Positions 23,712 through 31,577 of a DNA stretch of 64,000 nucleotides are shown piece by piece. The stretch is from Planomonospora sp. ID67723 (GTDB lineage: Bacteria > Actinomycetota > Actinomycetes > Streptosporangiales > Streptosporangiaceae): NCBI RefSeq assembly GCF_015711605.1, contig NZ_JABTEZ010000003.1, positions 124,001 through 188,000 of the forward strand, written 5' to 3'. Within the stretch, counting starts at the first letter, position 1. Each line of letters opens with the position of its first letter. Below the pieces are notes generated by a model. The model was not told the DNA's origin. It saw only the letters and a program-made list of their open reading frames with translations, and did no database searches. A program made the position numbers and the translations under genes.

Positions 23712-24121
23712 GTGCTGCTCCTGTTCGTGGATGTCCGGCTGACCTCGCAGCGGACGTTGATCACAAATTCGGGGCGGCCGGAGGAGTCCTGGCCGATGAA
23801 AACGGGCCCGGACTGGATACCGACTGCGAGCTGCAGCCACGTGCCGCTGGCCAAGGTGCGGGAGCCGAGCCCATGCAGCGCGTCGTAGACCCGTTCGGCG
23901 AGGACCTCGGCGGTGCGGACGTCGGCGGCCGGGCCCCGGACCCGCACCTGGATGCGGGGCTCGTCGTAGTCGTCGCTGAGCGAGGACTCCGAGCCGCCGT
24001 ACCGGGCCAGGACGATGCACGTGTCCGGGCTGGGGGGCATCCGGGTGAGGAAGATCGAGCCCGGGAAGCTGCCGAGGCCGAGGTCTTCGGTGAGTTGCGC
24101 GAGCTCTTCGAGGAGCGTCAT
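23708..24121 (-). CDS. Tail terminator-like protein
   Basis: A 137-residue protein between the HK97 gp10-like gene and the major tail protein, where the tail terminator normally lies. The pattern (LLEELAQLTEDLGLG then CIVLARYGGSE, IQVRVRG, VINVRCEV) fits the small alpha/beta fold of minor capsid/tail-terminator proteins. It would cap the finished tube and join it to the head. Overlaps both neighbours by 4 nt. Confidence 0.7.
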   Translation of the reverse strand: MTLLEELAQLTEDLGLGSFPGSIFLTRMPPSPDTCIVLARYGGSESSLSDDYDEPRIQVRVRGPAADVRTAEVLAERVYDALHGLGSRTLASGTWLQLAVGIQSGPVFIGQDSSGRPEFVINVRCEVSRTSTNRSST

Positions 24122-24465
24122 CGCAGGCTCCGGCGGATCTGGGCGGCGATGATCTCGCCCATCGTCCCGGCCTCGTCTGCCATCGGCGTTTCCAGGTACT
24201 TCGCCGTCCGTCCGGCGTCATGCCGCCAGGTGAGTTCCTCGTGTTGCCGCACGGCGTAGACCGTGTCGTAGCTCACCGCAGCGCGGAGACTGCCCTCGTC
24301 CACGCTCGCGACGCCGGACCGCTCCAGGGTGCCCTCCTCGATCGGGACGATCGCCCGGGAGGTCTGGAGCAGGTGCTCAGCGGCCAGCTTGAGACCCTGG
24401 AGGGCGCCGGCGCGCTGGGCGGCCCGCACCTTGGCGGTGTTGAGCTTGAGGCGGGCTCGGGTCAC
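24118..24465 (-). CDS. HK97 gp10-like head-tail joining protein
   Basis: A 115-residue protein starting at GTG 24465, overlapping the upstream TGA (GTGA). The motifs HLLQTSRAIVPIEEGTLERS and VSYDTVYAVRQHE with a following RTAKYLE are characteristic of the HK97 gp10 family, which acts at the neck/upper tail. Upstream extension to 24582 overlaps the previous gene and is rejected. Confidence 0.82.
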   Translation of the reverse strand: MTRARLKLNTAKVRAAQRAGALQGLKLAAEHLLQTSRAIVPIEEGTLERSGVASVDEGSLRAAVSYDTVYAVRQHEELTWRHDAGRTAKYLETPMADEAGTMGEIIAAQIRRSLR

Positions 24466-24779
24466 TGGAGGTTCACCTCCAGATGGTCGGGTGTGGGGAG
24501 GCCGCCGCCGTCCCGTCGGAGCGAGGTGAGCACGGTGCTCTCCCGGCCGGTCGGCAGAGTGACGCGGGAACCGACCGGGCACGTGGTGGCCAGCGGCATG
24601 AACACGGTGGTCTCGGAGACGACCTGGGCGCCGGTCTTGTCGCGGACGAGGCGGCGCTTGTCGTCGATGAAGCAGCGCACCTCGGCGGCCGGGCCGTACT
24701 CGGGCCCGTACGGGCCCTCCCCGGTGAGCGGCTCGACGGTCACCGTGTGCCGGAGCAGGTAGGCGGGCAGGTCGGCCAT
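24462..24779 (-). CDS. Head-tail connector (stopper-like)
   Basis: A 105-residue, beta-rich protein (RHTVTVEPLTGEG, VVSETTVFMPLATTC, GRESTVLTSLRRD). Its place between the adaptor-like and gp10-like genes, size and strand pattern fit the stopper/head-closure family. ATG at 24779 overlaps the upstream stop (ATGA). It should plug the portal after packaging until the tail attaches. Confidence 0.7.
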   Translation of the reverse strand: MADLPAYLLRHTVTVEPLTGEGPYGPEYGPAAEVRCFIDDKRRLVRDKTGAQVVSETTVFMPLATTCPVGSRVTLPTGRESTVLTSLRRDGGGLPTPDHLEVNLQ

Positions 24780-25171
24780 CAGTACGTCCAAGGGGAGTGG
24801 CCGAGGAGCTCGGCCTGGTGCAGGATCATGGCGGCCTGTGGCGCGAGGCGGGTGGCGGCAGAGCCCCCACCTGCCCCGGCCGTGGAGCGTCCGCCGAGCC
24901 GTACGGAGCCGATCGCGACGTCCCCCCACTCGGCCAGCGCACCGGTGCCGTCCTCGCCCACGGCGATCCACTGTGTGACCTGCTCGCAGACGGCAGCTCG
25001 GAGCGCGGCGATGACGGTGGCGTCGGTCGCTGCGCCGTCGTCGTCGACGTCGTAGACGCTCGTGAGGAGCGCTTGGTCGATGAGCCGGGTGGCCCGGTCG
25101 AGGAGCACAGTCGCGTTGGAGGGGATGCTGGTGACGTAGGGGGCGAGGTCGTCCACGGTGGCGTACGCCAT
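24779..25171 (-). CDS. Head-tail connector (adaptor-like)
   Basis: A 130-residue, mainly helical protein (YATVDDLAPYVTSIP, LLDRATRLIDQALL, TVIAALRAAVCEQVTQW). This matches the gp6/gp15-type adaptors that bind the portal ring. It is followed by the stopper-like gene through an ATGA overlap and preceded by the fibre-like gene, which interrupts the usual capsid-to-connector order. Confidence 0.72.
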   Translation of the reverse strand: MAYATVDDLAPYVTSIPSNATVLLDRATRLIDQALLTSVYDVDDDGAATDATVIAALRAAVCEQVTQWIAVGEDGTGALAEWGDVAIGSVRLGGRSTAGAGGGSAATRLAPQAAMILHQAELLGHSPWTY

Positions 25172-25180
25172 GATCCCCTC

Positions 25181-26869
25181 CTAGGAGACGGCCAGCATGT
25201 AGATGGACAGCGCCTTGCTGGCCGAGGTGTAGGTCACCGTGGCCGGGAGGCTGGTCTGGCTACCCAGGAACACGCTCTTGAGGGCGCCCGCCCGGTTGAG
25301 GATGTCCACGGACCCTGCGCTGGCCGTCCACCGGTATCCGGGCTGCACGCTGCAGGTGGGGACGAGGGCGGCGAGCCACACGTACCGGCCGGCGGACTGG
25401 GCGGCTACGGGTGTCCCGTAGGCGGCGCTGTTCCAGCCGGCCGCGGTCACCAGGCCCGGAGTGTCTGCCGTCTCGGCGATCTTGTTGCCTGCGTCGTCGT
25501 AGACGCCCAAGAGGCTCTGGCCTGCCGTCGGGCTGGTGGCCGCTGAGCCGATGGCCACCCACGCGGTGGTGAGTGCCTGCCCGGGCGGGACGTACACCCG
25601 CTGAAGAAGGAGCGTGCCGCCGCCCAGGGTGCCGCCCGCGGTCGCCTCATGCGGCATACAGCTGGCGGCGATGAACCCGTAGATGCCGATCGGGTGACCG
25701 GGCGCGGGCGGGGTGGCCCACTTCAGGCCGGTCGCTTCGGCGCTGTCGGCCTGGAGGATCTGGCCGTTGGTGCCGACCGCGAGCCGGGTCACCGTGTCCG
25801 CCGCGCTGGCGACGAGGATGTCGCCCTTCGCGTCGACGAGCGCCTTGGCGAGCAGGGACCCGGCCAAGGTGTCCGCGTAGGCGCGATCCCCGTGCGGGTC
25901 CGTCGCGGCCGCGTGCGTGGAGACCTTCGCGGTCGCCCCGCTGGTCGTCTCCAGGGCCGAGGTGTCCACGATCCCATGGACGGATGTGGTGTCCGCGGCG
26001 TGCGTAGCGATCGCGCTGTCGGCGTAGGCCCGGTCACCGTGTGGGTCGCTGGCTGCCGCGTGCGTGCTCACCTTGGAGGCCGCCCCCGTGGTGGTCTCCA
26101 GGATCGAGGTGTCGGCGATGCCGTGCACATCGGTGGTGTCGGCAGCATGCGAGGCGAGAGCAGCCGTCGCGGCGGCCCGATCCCCGTGAGGATCAGACGC
26201 CCCCGCGTGCGTGCTCACCTTGGCTGTGGCGCCTGCCGTGGTCTCCAGAAGGCTCGTGTCAGCGATGCCGTGGACGTTCGTCGTGTCGGCCTCGTGCGCG
26301 GTGACTGCGGAGGCTGCGGTCCCGGCGGGGTCGTAGACGCCCGTGTGGGTGTGGCCGGAGGTCGCGGCGCCGACGTCCGCCGCGGTGAGCACGACGACGC
26401 CAGTCTCACCGTTGACCGAGGACACCCCGGACGCGGTGGCCGGGAGCTGCGAGGACGGGACGAGGCCGTCGGCGTCCAGCGACGCGTACCCGTCCGGCTG
26501 CCCGCGCTCGTCGAGCTGCTGGTAGCGGTCGTCGGCGTCCGCCTGCGACAGGCCGACCTCTGCCCGCTCCGTCGGCACTTCGGCGATGACGTCGGCGAGA
26601 GGGTGGGTGCCGGTCGCGGGGACGGTGATGGTGTGACGGCGCGTCCCCTCCTCGATGAGGTAGTACGCGCCCGTGGAGTAGGCGAGCGCGGACACCGGAG
26701 TCAGGGTGAGGGACCATTCCCCGTTCTCATCGGTGGTGGTGGACGCAGCCTGGATGATCTCTCCACCGGCGGTCAGGAGACCGCTCGCGGCGATGAGCCG
26801 GGCCGTGACGGTGACGTCCGGCACGGGGGTGCCTGATGCGTCGACCAGCGTGTTGGTGATCGTCGTCAC
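25181..26869 (-). CDS. Fibre-like protein with His-rich tandem repeats in the head module
   Basis: A 562-residue protein beginning at GTG 26869. Residues 1-100 form a beta-sandwich domain (GTPVPDVTVTARLIAASG). A linker with SQADADDRYQQLDERGQPDG, common in phage fibres, follows. Three to four repeats of about 40 residues carry DVHGIADTS and ASDPHGDRA motifs, rich in regularly placed His and Asp. A trimerisation-type segment (DAKGDILVASAADTVTRLAV) and a C-terminal beta domain finish it. It looks like a tail or head fibre, yet it lies between capsid and connector genes. A capsid-bound fibre for surface attachment is therefore likely. Confidence 0.7.
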   Translation of the reverse strand: MTTITNTLVDASGTPVPDVTVTARLIAASGLLTAGGEIIQAASTTTDENGEWSLTLTPVSALAYSTGAYYLIEEGTRRHTITVPATGTHPLADVIAEVPTERAEVGLSQADADDRYQQLDERGQPDGYASLDADGLVPSSQLPATASGVSSVNGETGVVVLTAADVGAATSGHTHTGVYDPAGTAASAVTAHEADTTNVHGIADTSLLETTAGATAKVSTHAGASDPHGDRAAATAALASHAADTTDVHGIADTSILETTTGAASKVSTHAAASDPHGDRAYADSAIATHAADTTSVHGIVDTSALETTSGATAKVSTHAAATDPHGDRAYADTLAGSLLAKALVDAKGDILVASAADTVTRLAVGTNGQILQADSAEATGLKWATPPAPGHPIGIYGFIAASCMPHEATAGGTLGGGTLLLQRVYVPPGQALTTAWVAIGSAATSPTAGQSLLGVYDDAGNKIAETADTPGLVTAAGWNSAAYGTPVAAQSAGRYVWLAALVPTCSVQPGYRWTASAGSVDILNRAGALKSVFLGSQTSLPATVTYTSASKALSIYMLAVS

Positions 26870-26891
26870 CGTGTCCCCCTATGTGGTTGTA

Positions 26892-26934
26892 CGCGGGCGG
26901 GCTACGCGCACCCTCAGCCCCTCACCCGCCCGCG
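26892..26934 (-). terminator. GC hairpin between decoration-like and fibre-like genes
   Basis: CGCGGGCGGG and CCCGCCCGCG pair perfectly around a 23-nt loop, with no clear U-run. Weak terminator or RNA-processing site. Confidence 0.4.
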
Positions 26935-26949
26935 CGAACGTGGGGACGC

Positions 26950-27300
26950 TTACGCGTCCAGGACGGCGACCATCACGCCGGTCGGCGTCGTCCCCGCGTA
27001 GTTGACGTGCACGGTTCCGTCGGCTTGCCGGTGTTCTTGGCCGAAAGGGCCCGCGAGCCGGTATTCGCCGGCGGGGATGGTGATGGTCGTGTCGGCAACG
27101 GCGAGGCTGCCGCGGCCGACCGTGACCGGAGTCGGGATCGTCACTGTGAGGGCGGCGTCGTCGCCGTTGAGGACGTACAGCAGCCGGTGAGCCGCCCACA
27201 CAAACGAGTTGCCGTCGGTGAGCTCGGCGGCGGTGTCGACGTCGCCAGGGTCGATCCCGGCCTCCGTGAGCGTGGTCGCACTGAGAGCGGTACGCGCCAT
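26950..27300 (-). CDS. Head decoration-like protein
   Basis: A 116-residue beta-rich protein (AALTVTIPTPVTVGRGSLAV, TTITIPAGEYRLAGPFG). Small beta-sandwich proteins at this place, just downstream of the capsid gene, often decorate capsid vertices or threefold axes. No catalytic motif. Spacing to the upstream gene is 3 nt, so it belongs to the head operon. Confidence 0.6.
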   Translation of the reverse strand: MARTALSATTLTEAGIDPGDVDTAAELTDGNSFVWAAHRLLYVLNGDDAALTVTIPTPVTVGRGSLAVADTTITIPAGEYRLAGPFGQEHRQADGTVHVNYAGTTPTGVMVAVLDA

Positions 27301-27303
27301 GAC

Positions 27304-27648
27304 CTACTCCTGTTCTTCCTGCTCGTCGGCGAGCAGATCATCGGCCAGCGCGATGAGCTGGGCTTTGGTGGCGTCTTCGGCCTGCCCGCGGTCCATGCCG
27401 CGGGAGACGGCCCAGTCCTCCCACGCCTTGACGGGCGCGGACTTCGCAGGCCGGGGAGGGGCCGGGCTGCGAGCCTCAGACCCGGCCCCCTCCTCGGTGA
27501 TCCCGAACACGGCCGGCACCTCGCGCAGCGCCTGGGCGAGTTCGGGAGACTCCACCACGGCCCGGCCGTCCCGGAACAGGATCAGCCCGGCCGTGGTGCG
27601 GATCGGCACCTCCCCGACAGGGAAGCGTGCACAGCGGAAGATGGCCAT
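27304..27648 (-). CDS. Capsid-linked protein with SAP/HeH-like C-terminus
   Basis: A 114-residue protein: a small beta N-terminal part (FPVGEVPIRTTAGLILFRDG), a Pro/Ala linker, and a C-terminal helix-extended-helix motif (AWEDWAVSRGMDRGQAEDAT then KAQLIALADDLL). Actinophages often carry such a HeH/Rho-N-like protein right after the capsid gene. It is thought to help head completion. Very acidic end. Function inferred from position. Confidence 0.6.
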   Translation of the reverse strand: MAIFRCARFPVGEVPIRTTAGLILFRDGRAVVESPELAQALREVPAVFGITEEGAGSEARSPAPPRPAKSAPVKAWEDWAVSRGMDRGQAEDATKAQLIALADDLLADEQEEQE

Positions 27649-27651
27649 CGG

Positions 27652-28869
27652 TCAGGCGGGGGCGCCGACGTGCAGGATCTTGCCGTGCTTCTTCTCGTTG
27701 CCGTACTTCAGGCCGATCTCGCCGTACATCTGCCGCTTCTCCGCAGAGCCGGTGCGGGCGAGCTCCTCGACGAAGAGGAAGCCCTTGCCAGGGATCGGCA
27801 GGAAGACGGGCGCGCACTCCTCCAGGGACACGACCTGGATGGCGGAGGTGGGCATGTGCCGGTTCAGCATCAGGTTGACGCGGCCGAAGTCGGTCTCGAT
27901 CGTCGTTACGGAGACGCCCGCGATGGTGCGGGACATCTCCTGGTAGTTCTTGTTCGTGATGAACAGCTTGGTGAGGCCGCGCTTCAGGGTGGCGTTGGCC
28001 ATGAGGGTCGCGGTGTCGCCCTCGTGGATGCCGCCGGCCTCCCATACGGTCTGCATCAGGTCGAGGACGATCGCCTCGGTGAGGGGGGTCGCCTCGTAGA
28101 CCGCGGCGCCTCCGTCGGTGGAGAACGCGATCGCGCTGCCGCCGGGCCGGGTGGCCAGCTTGAAGGTGTTCGTCGCGGTGTTGATCACGTAGTACAGGGT
28201 GTTGGTGAACACCGTGCCGTCGGCGCCGCCGGTCAGGGAGGCGAGGGAGACGGCGTCGCCGTTGGACAGGCCGTGGGCGGCGATGGTGAACGTTTCGTCG
28301 TCGGCCTCGATGACCGCGGTCCCGATGCTGGTGCCCTGGGTGGACACGTTCGTGGAGGTGGCCTCCAGGATGCCGCGCGTCCGGCGCGCGGTCGCGTTCG
28401 AGGAGGGGTTGTTGAACGTGCCGGTGATGAACGACTTCTCGACGTCCCTCGCGATCTGCTTGAGGTGCTGGTCGATCTGCCAGTCGAGCTCGTTGACGAC
28501 CGGGTTGGAGCCGCGGAGGCCGAGCGCGCCCGTGTGCGAGGAACCGGTGGACGCGAACTGGCCGGTGGACGCCAACTTGGTGTAGCTGAGTTCGAGGGCT
28601 TCCTGGTGGACCTCGACGACGTTGTTGACGTTGAAGCGGACCCGGGCCTCAGCGGTGGGCGCGTCCGCACCTTCAAGGCGCTGCCGGGTGGAGGAGGCGT
28701 CGCGGAGGTCGTAGCCCTGCCACTGGAACAGGGTGGCGTCCGCGGACTCGCCGCCGGTCAGCCCACCGATCGCGGACAGGAACGGCGTGTCGGTGGGGGT
28801 GACGGCGAAGAGTTCGCCGACGTAGTTCGGCAGGTCGAAGGTGTCGCCCTGCCCGGTGATGCCCGCCAT
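27652..28869 (-). CDS. Major capsid protein, SU10/DUF5309-type
   Basis: A 405-residue HK97-fold capsid protein. The start (GDTFDLPNYVGELFAVTPTD) and a middle segment (DWQIDQHLKQIARDVEKSFI) followed by an ITGTFNNPSS loop match the SU10-type group. Residues about 195-275 form an inserted beta domain (HGLSNGDAVSLASLTGGADG, LYYVINTATNTFKLA) that should project from the shell. No obvious N-terminal delta domain; a separate scaffold gene lies upstream. It is the main head building block. Confidence 0.88.
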   Translation of the reverse strand: MAGITGQGDTFDLPNYVGELFAVTPTDTPFLSAIGGLTGGESADATLFQWQGYDLRDASSTRQRLEGADAPTAEARVRFNVNNVVEVHQEALELSYTKLASTGQFASTGSSHTGALGLRGSNPVVNELDWQIDQHLKQIARDVEKSFITGTFNNPSSNATARRTRGILEATSTNVSTQGTSIGTAVIEADDETFTIAAHGLSNGDAVSLASLTGGADGTVFTNTLYYVINTATNTFKLATRPGGSAIAFSTDGGAAVYEATPLTEAIVLDLMQTVWEAGGIHEGDTATLMANATLKRGLTKLFITNKNYQEMSRTIAGVSVTTIETDFGRVNLMLNRHMPTSAIQVVSLEECAPVFLPIPGKGFLFVEELARTGSAEKRQMYGEIGLKYGNEKKHGKILHVGAPA

Positions 28870-28924
28870 GGGTCATCCTCTCTCTTCGAGGGTCGGGCAG
28901 GCGTTCGGGCCTGGCCCTGTCGGT

Positions 28925-29509
28925 CTACTGGGTGGTCAGCATGAGCTGGGTCTTGAGGGTCCGCGCGGTCTTCCAGTCGCCCTTGGCTTCGGCCTCGGCG
29001 ATCTGCTCACGCAGGCCCTTCGGCGTCTGGCCGCCGCCGTTGCCGCCTCCGAAGTCCCCGCCGGAGGATGAGGGCGCCTTGGGTGCGGCGACCTTGGCCA
29101 GCTTGCCGACGGCCTTCTTGATCTCGGCTTCGTCGACGTCGCCCTTGTCGTCCACGAACTTCGTGGTGTCGATCAGGTCGAGTGCTTCGCCCAGGTCGAG
29201 CCCTTTGGCGGCGACCGCGGCCTTGAATTCGGCGCGCGCGACGCGCTGGCCGGCCTTGACGATGGCTGAGGTCTCGCCTTCCTTGCGGGCGGCGGCGACG
29301 GCCTTCTCCTGCTCGGACATGGCCTCGGTCTTGAGCTTCTCCAGCTCCTCGGCGGCCTTGGAATTCTCCTTGGCGCGCTTCTCCCACTTGCGGGCTTCGG
29401 CGACCCAGTCGGTTCCGGTCTCCTGTGCAGGAGGCGCGGCCGTCGGGGCGGCGGGCTGCTCGGTGGGCGGGGTGCCCTGAGTGGTGGGCTCTGGGGTGTT
29501 CTCGGACAT
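28925..29509 (-). CDS. Capsid scaffolding protein
   Basis: A 194-residue soluble, highly charged protein. A Pro/Thr-rich N-terminus leads into a long helical region (ARKWEKRAKENSKAAEELEK...). A C-terminal Gly-rich spacer with a short helix (LREQIAEAEAKGDWKTARTL) probably binds capsid subunits. Composition and place just before the capsid gene are diagnostic of actinophage scaffolds. ATG at 29509 follows GGGAG. Confidence 0.85.
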   Translation of the reverse strand: MSENTPEPTTQGTPPTEQPAAPTAAPPAQETGTDWVAEARKWEKRAKENSKAAEELEKLKTEAMSEQEKAVAAARKEGETSAIVKAGQRVARAEFKAAVAAKGLDLGEALDLIDTTKFVDDKGDVDEAEIKKAVGKLAKVAAPKAPSSSGGDFGGGNGGGQTPKGLREQIAEAEAKGDWKTARTLKTQLMLTTQ

Positions 29510-29615
29510 GCGGTGTCTCCCGTGCGGGATCGGGGTTGGCCCGTGCGGGCCGTTTCGGGCATCCGTCACCGAGGATTCGGGACGAAAGATGAGGGGTGGG
29601 GCGTATGGTGCGCGA

Positions 29616-30059
29616 ATGCAGCAGCCTTCGCCGTACGACCAGCCGACCCTCGTAAGTGCCCCGCCGCCGCCAAGGCGGCGCAGGAAAGGGTTCGGGATCA
29701 TGGTGCTGATCGGTGTAGTACTCGTGCTCGCCCTGCTCGGCGGCCTCGTCAAACTCGTCGACGGTGGCGAGCACGAGCAGGAGGGAGCGGGGCCGGCCGT
29801 GTCCAGCACGGTGCCGTCCCCGGATGCCGACCAGCGCGCCTTCTACCTGGCCGCGCTACGCAGCATCAACCCGGGCCTGGTGATGCACGAGGAACGTGCG
29901 ATCAGGCGCGGCCGCGCGGTGTGCGAGCGGATCCTACGAGGAGACGAGGGCACCACGCTGAACATCTACGTGGTGCAGGCCTTGTCGGGCGGGGACGCTG
30001 TCATCGATCAGGGCCAAGCTGACCAGGTCGTCACCGCAGTGAAGGCATGGTGCCGCTAA
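29616..30059 (+). CDS. Membrane-anchored DUF732-like protein inside the late operon, opposite strand
   Basis: A 147-residue protein. A Pro/Arg-rich N-terminus precedes one membrane helix (IMVLIGVVLVLALLGGLV), and the outer domain (AFYLAALRSINPGLV and AIRRGRAVCERILRG) resembles DUF732, a small secreted domain of mycobacteria. It reads against the structural genes and converges with the MuF-like gene, overlapping it by 4 nt. ATG at 29616 lacks a good ribosome site; a TATGGT -10-like hexamer at 29604-29609 may allow a leaderless transcript. It is a typical moron: a lysogen-expressed gene inserted among virion genes. Confidence 0.65.
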   Translation: MQQPSPYDQPTLVSAPPPPRRRRKGFGIMVLIGVVLVLALLGGLVKLVDGGEHEQEGAGPAVSSTVPSPDADQRAFYLAALRSINPGLVMHEERAIRRGRAVCERILRGDEGTTLNIYVVQALSGGDAVIDQGQADQVVTAVKAWCR

Positions 30060-31255
30060 AGGCGCTGCTGCACGGGCGGTTGCAGATCGACGACGGGTCC
30101 ACCCTTCGGTCCGCCCGCGCGCGGGATGTTGCCGGCCCCGGCCTGCTCGCGGTAGGTGAGCCGTTTGAGGTTGGGGTGGGCGGCGAGGTGGGCGCGGAGT
30201 TCTGCCTGGGCGGCCCGGACCTTCGCGTTTGCGGCCTTCTTGGCTTCGGGGGTGAGCGCGCCGAGCGCCTGCTCTTTCGCGGCCCGGATCTTCCGCTCGA
30301 GCGCGCGCTGCTTCTGGCGCTGGCGCTCGCCGTCGGGGTCCGCGGTGTGCTTCGCGGGCTTCGTCACCCCGGGCAGGTAGGCCGAGACGGAGTGGCGGCA
30401 GTTCGGGTGCTGGAAGCCGCGCGCGCGGGCGCCGTCGAGCGTGTCGAGGACGTGCACGGTGACCATGACGTCGTCGCGGGTGGCGTGCTCGACCTGGATA
30501 CGCCCGGTGGGCCCGTGGTCGCGGCGGAGCACCTGGCCCTCGAACGGCCGGCACCGCTTGCACTCCTGGACGTTGTCGGAGACGTAGACGAGGTCGATGC
30601 CGAGGGAGGCGAGCCGGTCGGTCTGGCCCTGGATGGCGGCGCGGGCGATGTTCGTGCGGCCGATCATCTCGACGTAGGAGGAGAGCCTCCACCGCCGGTT
30701 CGCGCGGTCCGTGAACGAGGTGATGCCCTGATCCATCAGGCGCTGCCATGCGGCCTGGGACGCTTCGCGGCGGGTGACGATGCCGGAGGCGATGCGCGCC
30801 GCCGCCCCGGCCTGGACCGCGCGGTAGGCGTCGATGGGGGCGCGGAGGATGTTGCCGTCGACCCGGCCGAGATCCCGGTGCAGGGCCTGGGCGATGTTCT
30901 CCAGCAGGTGGGCGTTGGGGATCTCATCGCGCGCGTCCCGGGCGGCCTGCCCGATCCCCGACTTCGGGAACCAGCGCTCGGGGAGATCCGCGATCGCGCT
31001 GCCGTACCCGTCCCGGTAGGCGCGGGCGATGGTGTCGCGGACGGTGCCGGCGCGGGCGGCCTGGAGGGAGGCGAGCAGGAGCCGGGCGGCGGCCTGGAGC
31101 TTGCGGACTGCGTCGAGGCGGCGTTCCTGCGTCGGGCTGTCGAGGCCCTTCCGGAGTTCGGCCGCGACCATGGTGATGAGGGCGGCTTCGACGTCTCGGT
31201 AGAGGTCGGCGATGGTGGCGGCGATCTGGTCGAGGAGGTCCTGGTCCACCGCCAT
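30056..31255 (-). CDS. MuF-like minor capsid protein
   Basis: A 399-residue protein following the portal region. The N-terminal part is helical. The second half carries the minor-capsid (Phage_min_cap2/MuF-like) core: IGRTNIARAAIQGQT, then CKRCRPFEGQVL, and the GFQHPNCRHSVSAYLPG motif with conserved Cys and His. It ends in a basic helical tail (RQRQKQRALERKIRAAKEQ). No toxin domain is fused to the C-terminus. Such proteins are packaged with or ejected alongside DNA. Confidence 0.85.
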   Translation of the reverse strand: MAVDQDLLDQIAATIADLYRDVEAALITMVAAELRKGLDSPTQERRLDAVRKLQAAARLLLASLQAARAGTVRDTIARAYRDGYGSAIADLPERWFPKSGIGQAARDARDEIPNAHLLENIAQALHRDLGRVDGNILRAPIDAYRAVQAGAAARIASGIVTRREASQAAWQRLMDQGITSFTDRANRRWRLSSYVEMIGRTNIARAAIQGQTDRLASLGIDLVYVSDNVQECKRCRPFEGQVLRRDHGPTGRIQVEHATRDDVMVTVHVLDTLDGARARGFQHPNCRHSVSAYLPGVTKPAKHTADPDGERQRQKQRALERKIRAAKEQALGALTPEAKKAANAKVRAAQAELRAHLAAHPNLKRLTYREQAGAGNIPRAGGPKGGPVVDLQPPVQQRL

Positions 31256-31273
31256 GGGGACCTCCTCGACGCG

Positions 31274-31570
31274 CTACTCCTCGCGGCCGGGCGGCGGGCC
31301 GGAGCCCGCCAGCAGTCCGCTCCACTGGCCCTGCGAAGTTGAGCTGAACCGGACGTCGGCCAGGACTCCCCGGCCCTCCCTGCCGTCTGGCAGGCGAAGA
31401 ACCGCGTTGTCCGGGATCGGCATGGGGTGTGGCCCGGACAGGGTCGCCTGCCAGGAGCGGAGGCTGCCGTAGCCACGGCGCTCGTTGTCCTCGGTGAGGA
31501 CAACGGCCACCGAAGACTCCTGGCCGCCCACGATCAACGTGGCTGGGCCTTGATAGGTGGTTGCTGACAT
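31274..31570 (-). CDS. Small hypothetical head-module protein
   Basis: A 98-residue beta-rich protein (YQGPATLIVGGQESSVAVVL, GREGRGVLADVRFSSTSQGQ). ATG at 31570 is used; a GTG at 31588 overlapping the portal stop is the alternative. It sits between portal and MuF-like genes. No family recognised. Confidence 0.55.
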   Translation of the reverse strand: MSATTYQGPATLIVGGQESSVAVVLTEDNERRGYGSLRSWQATLSGPHPMPIPDNAVLRLPDGREGRGVLADVRFSSTSQGQWSGLLAGSGPPPGREE

Positions 31571-31577
31571 ACCGTCA

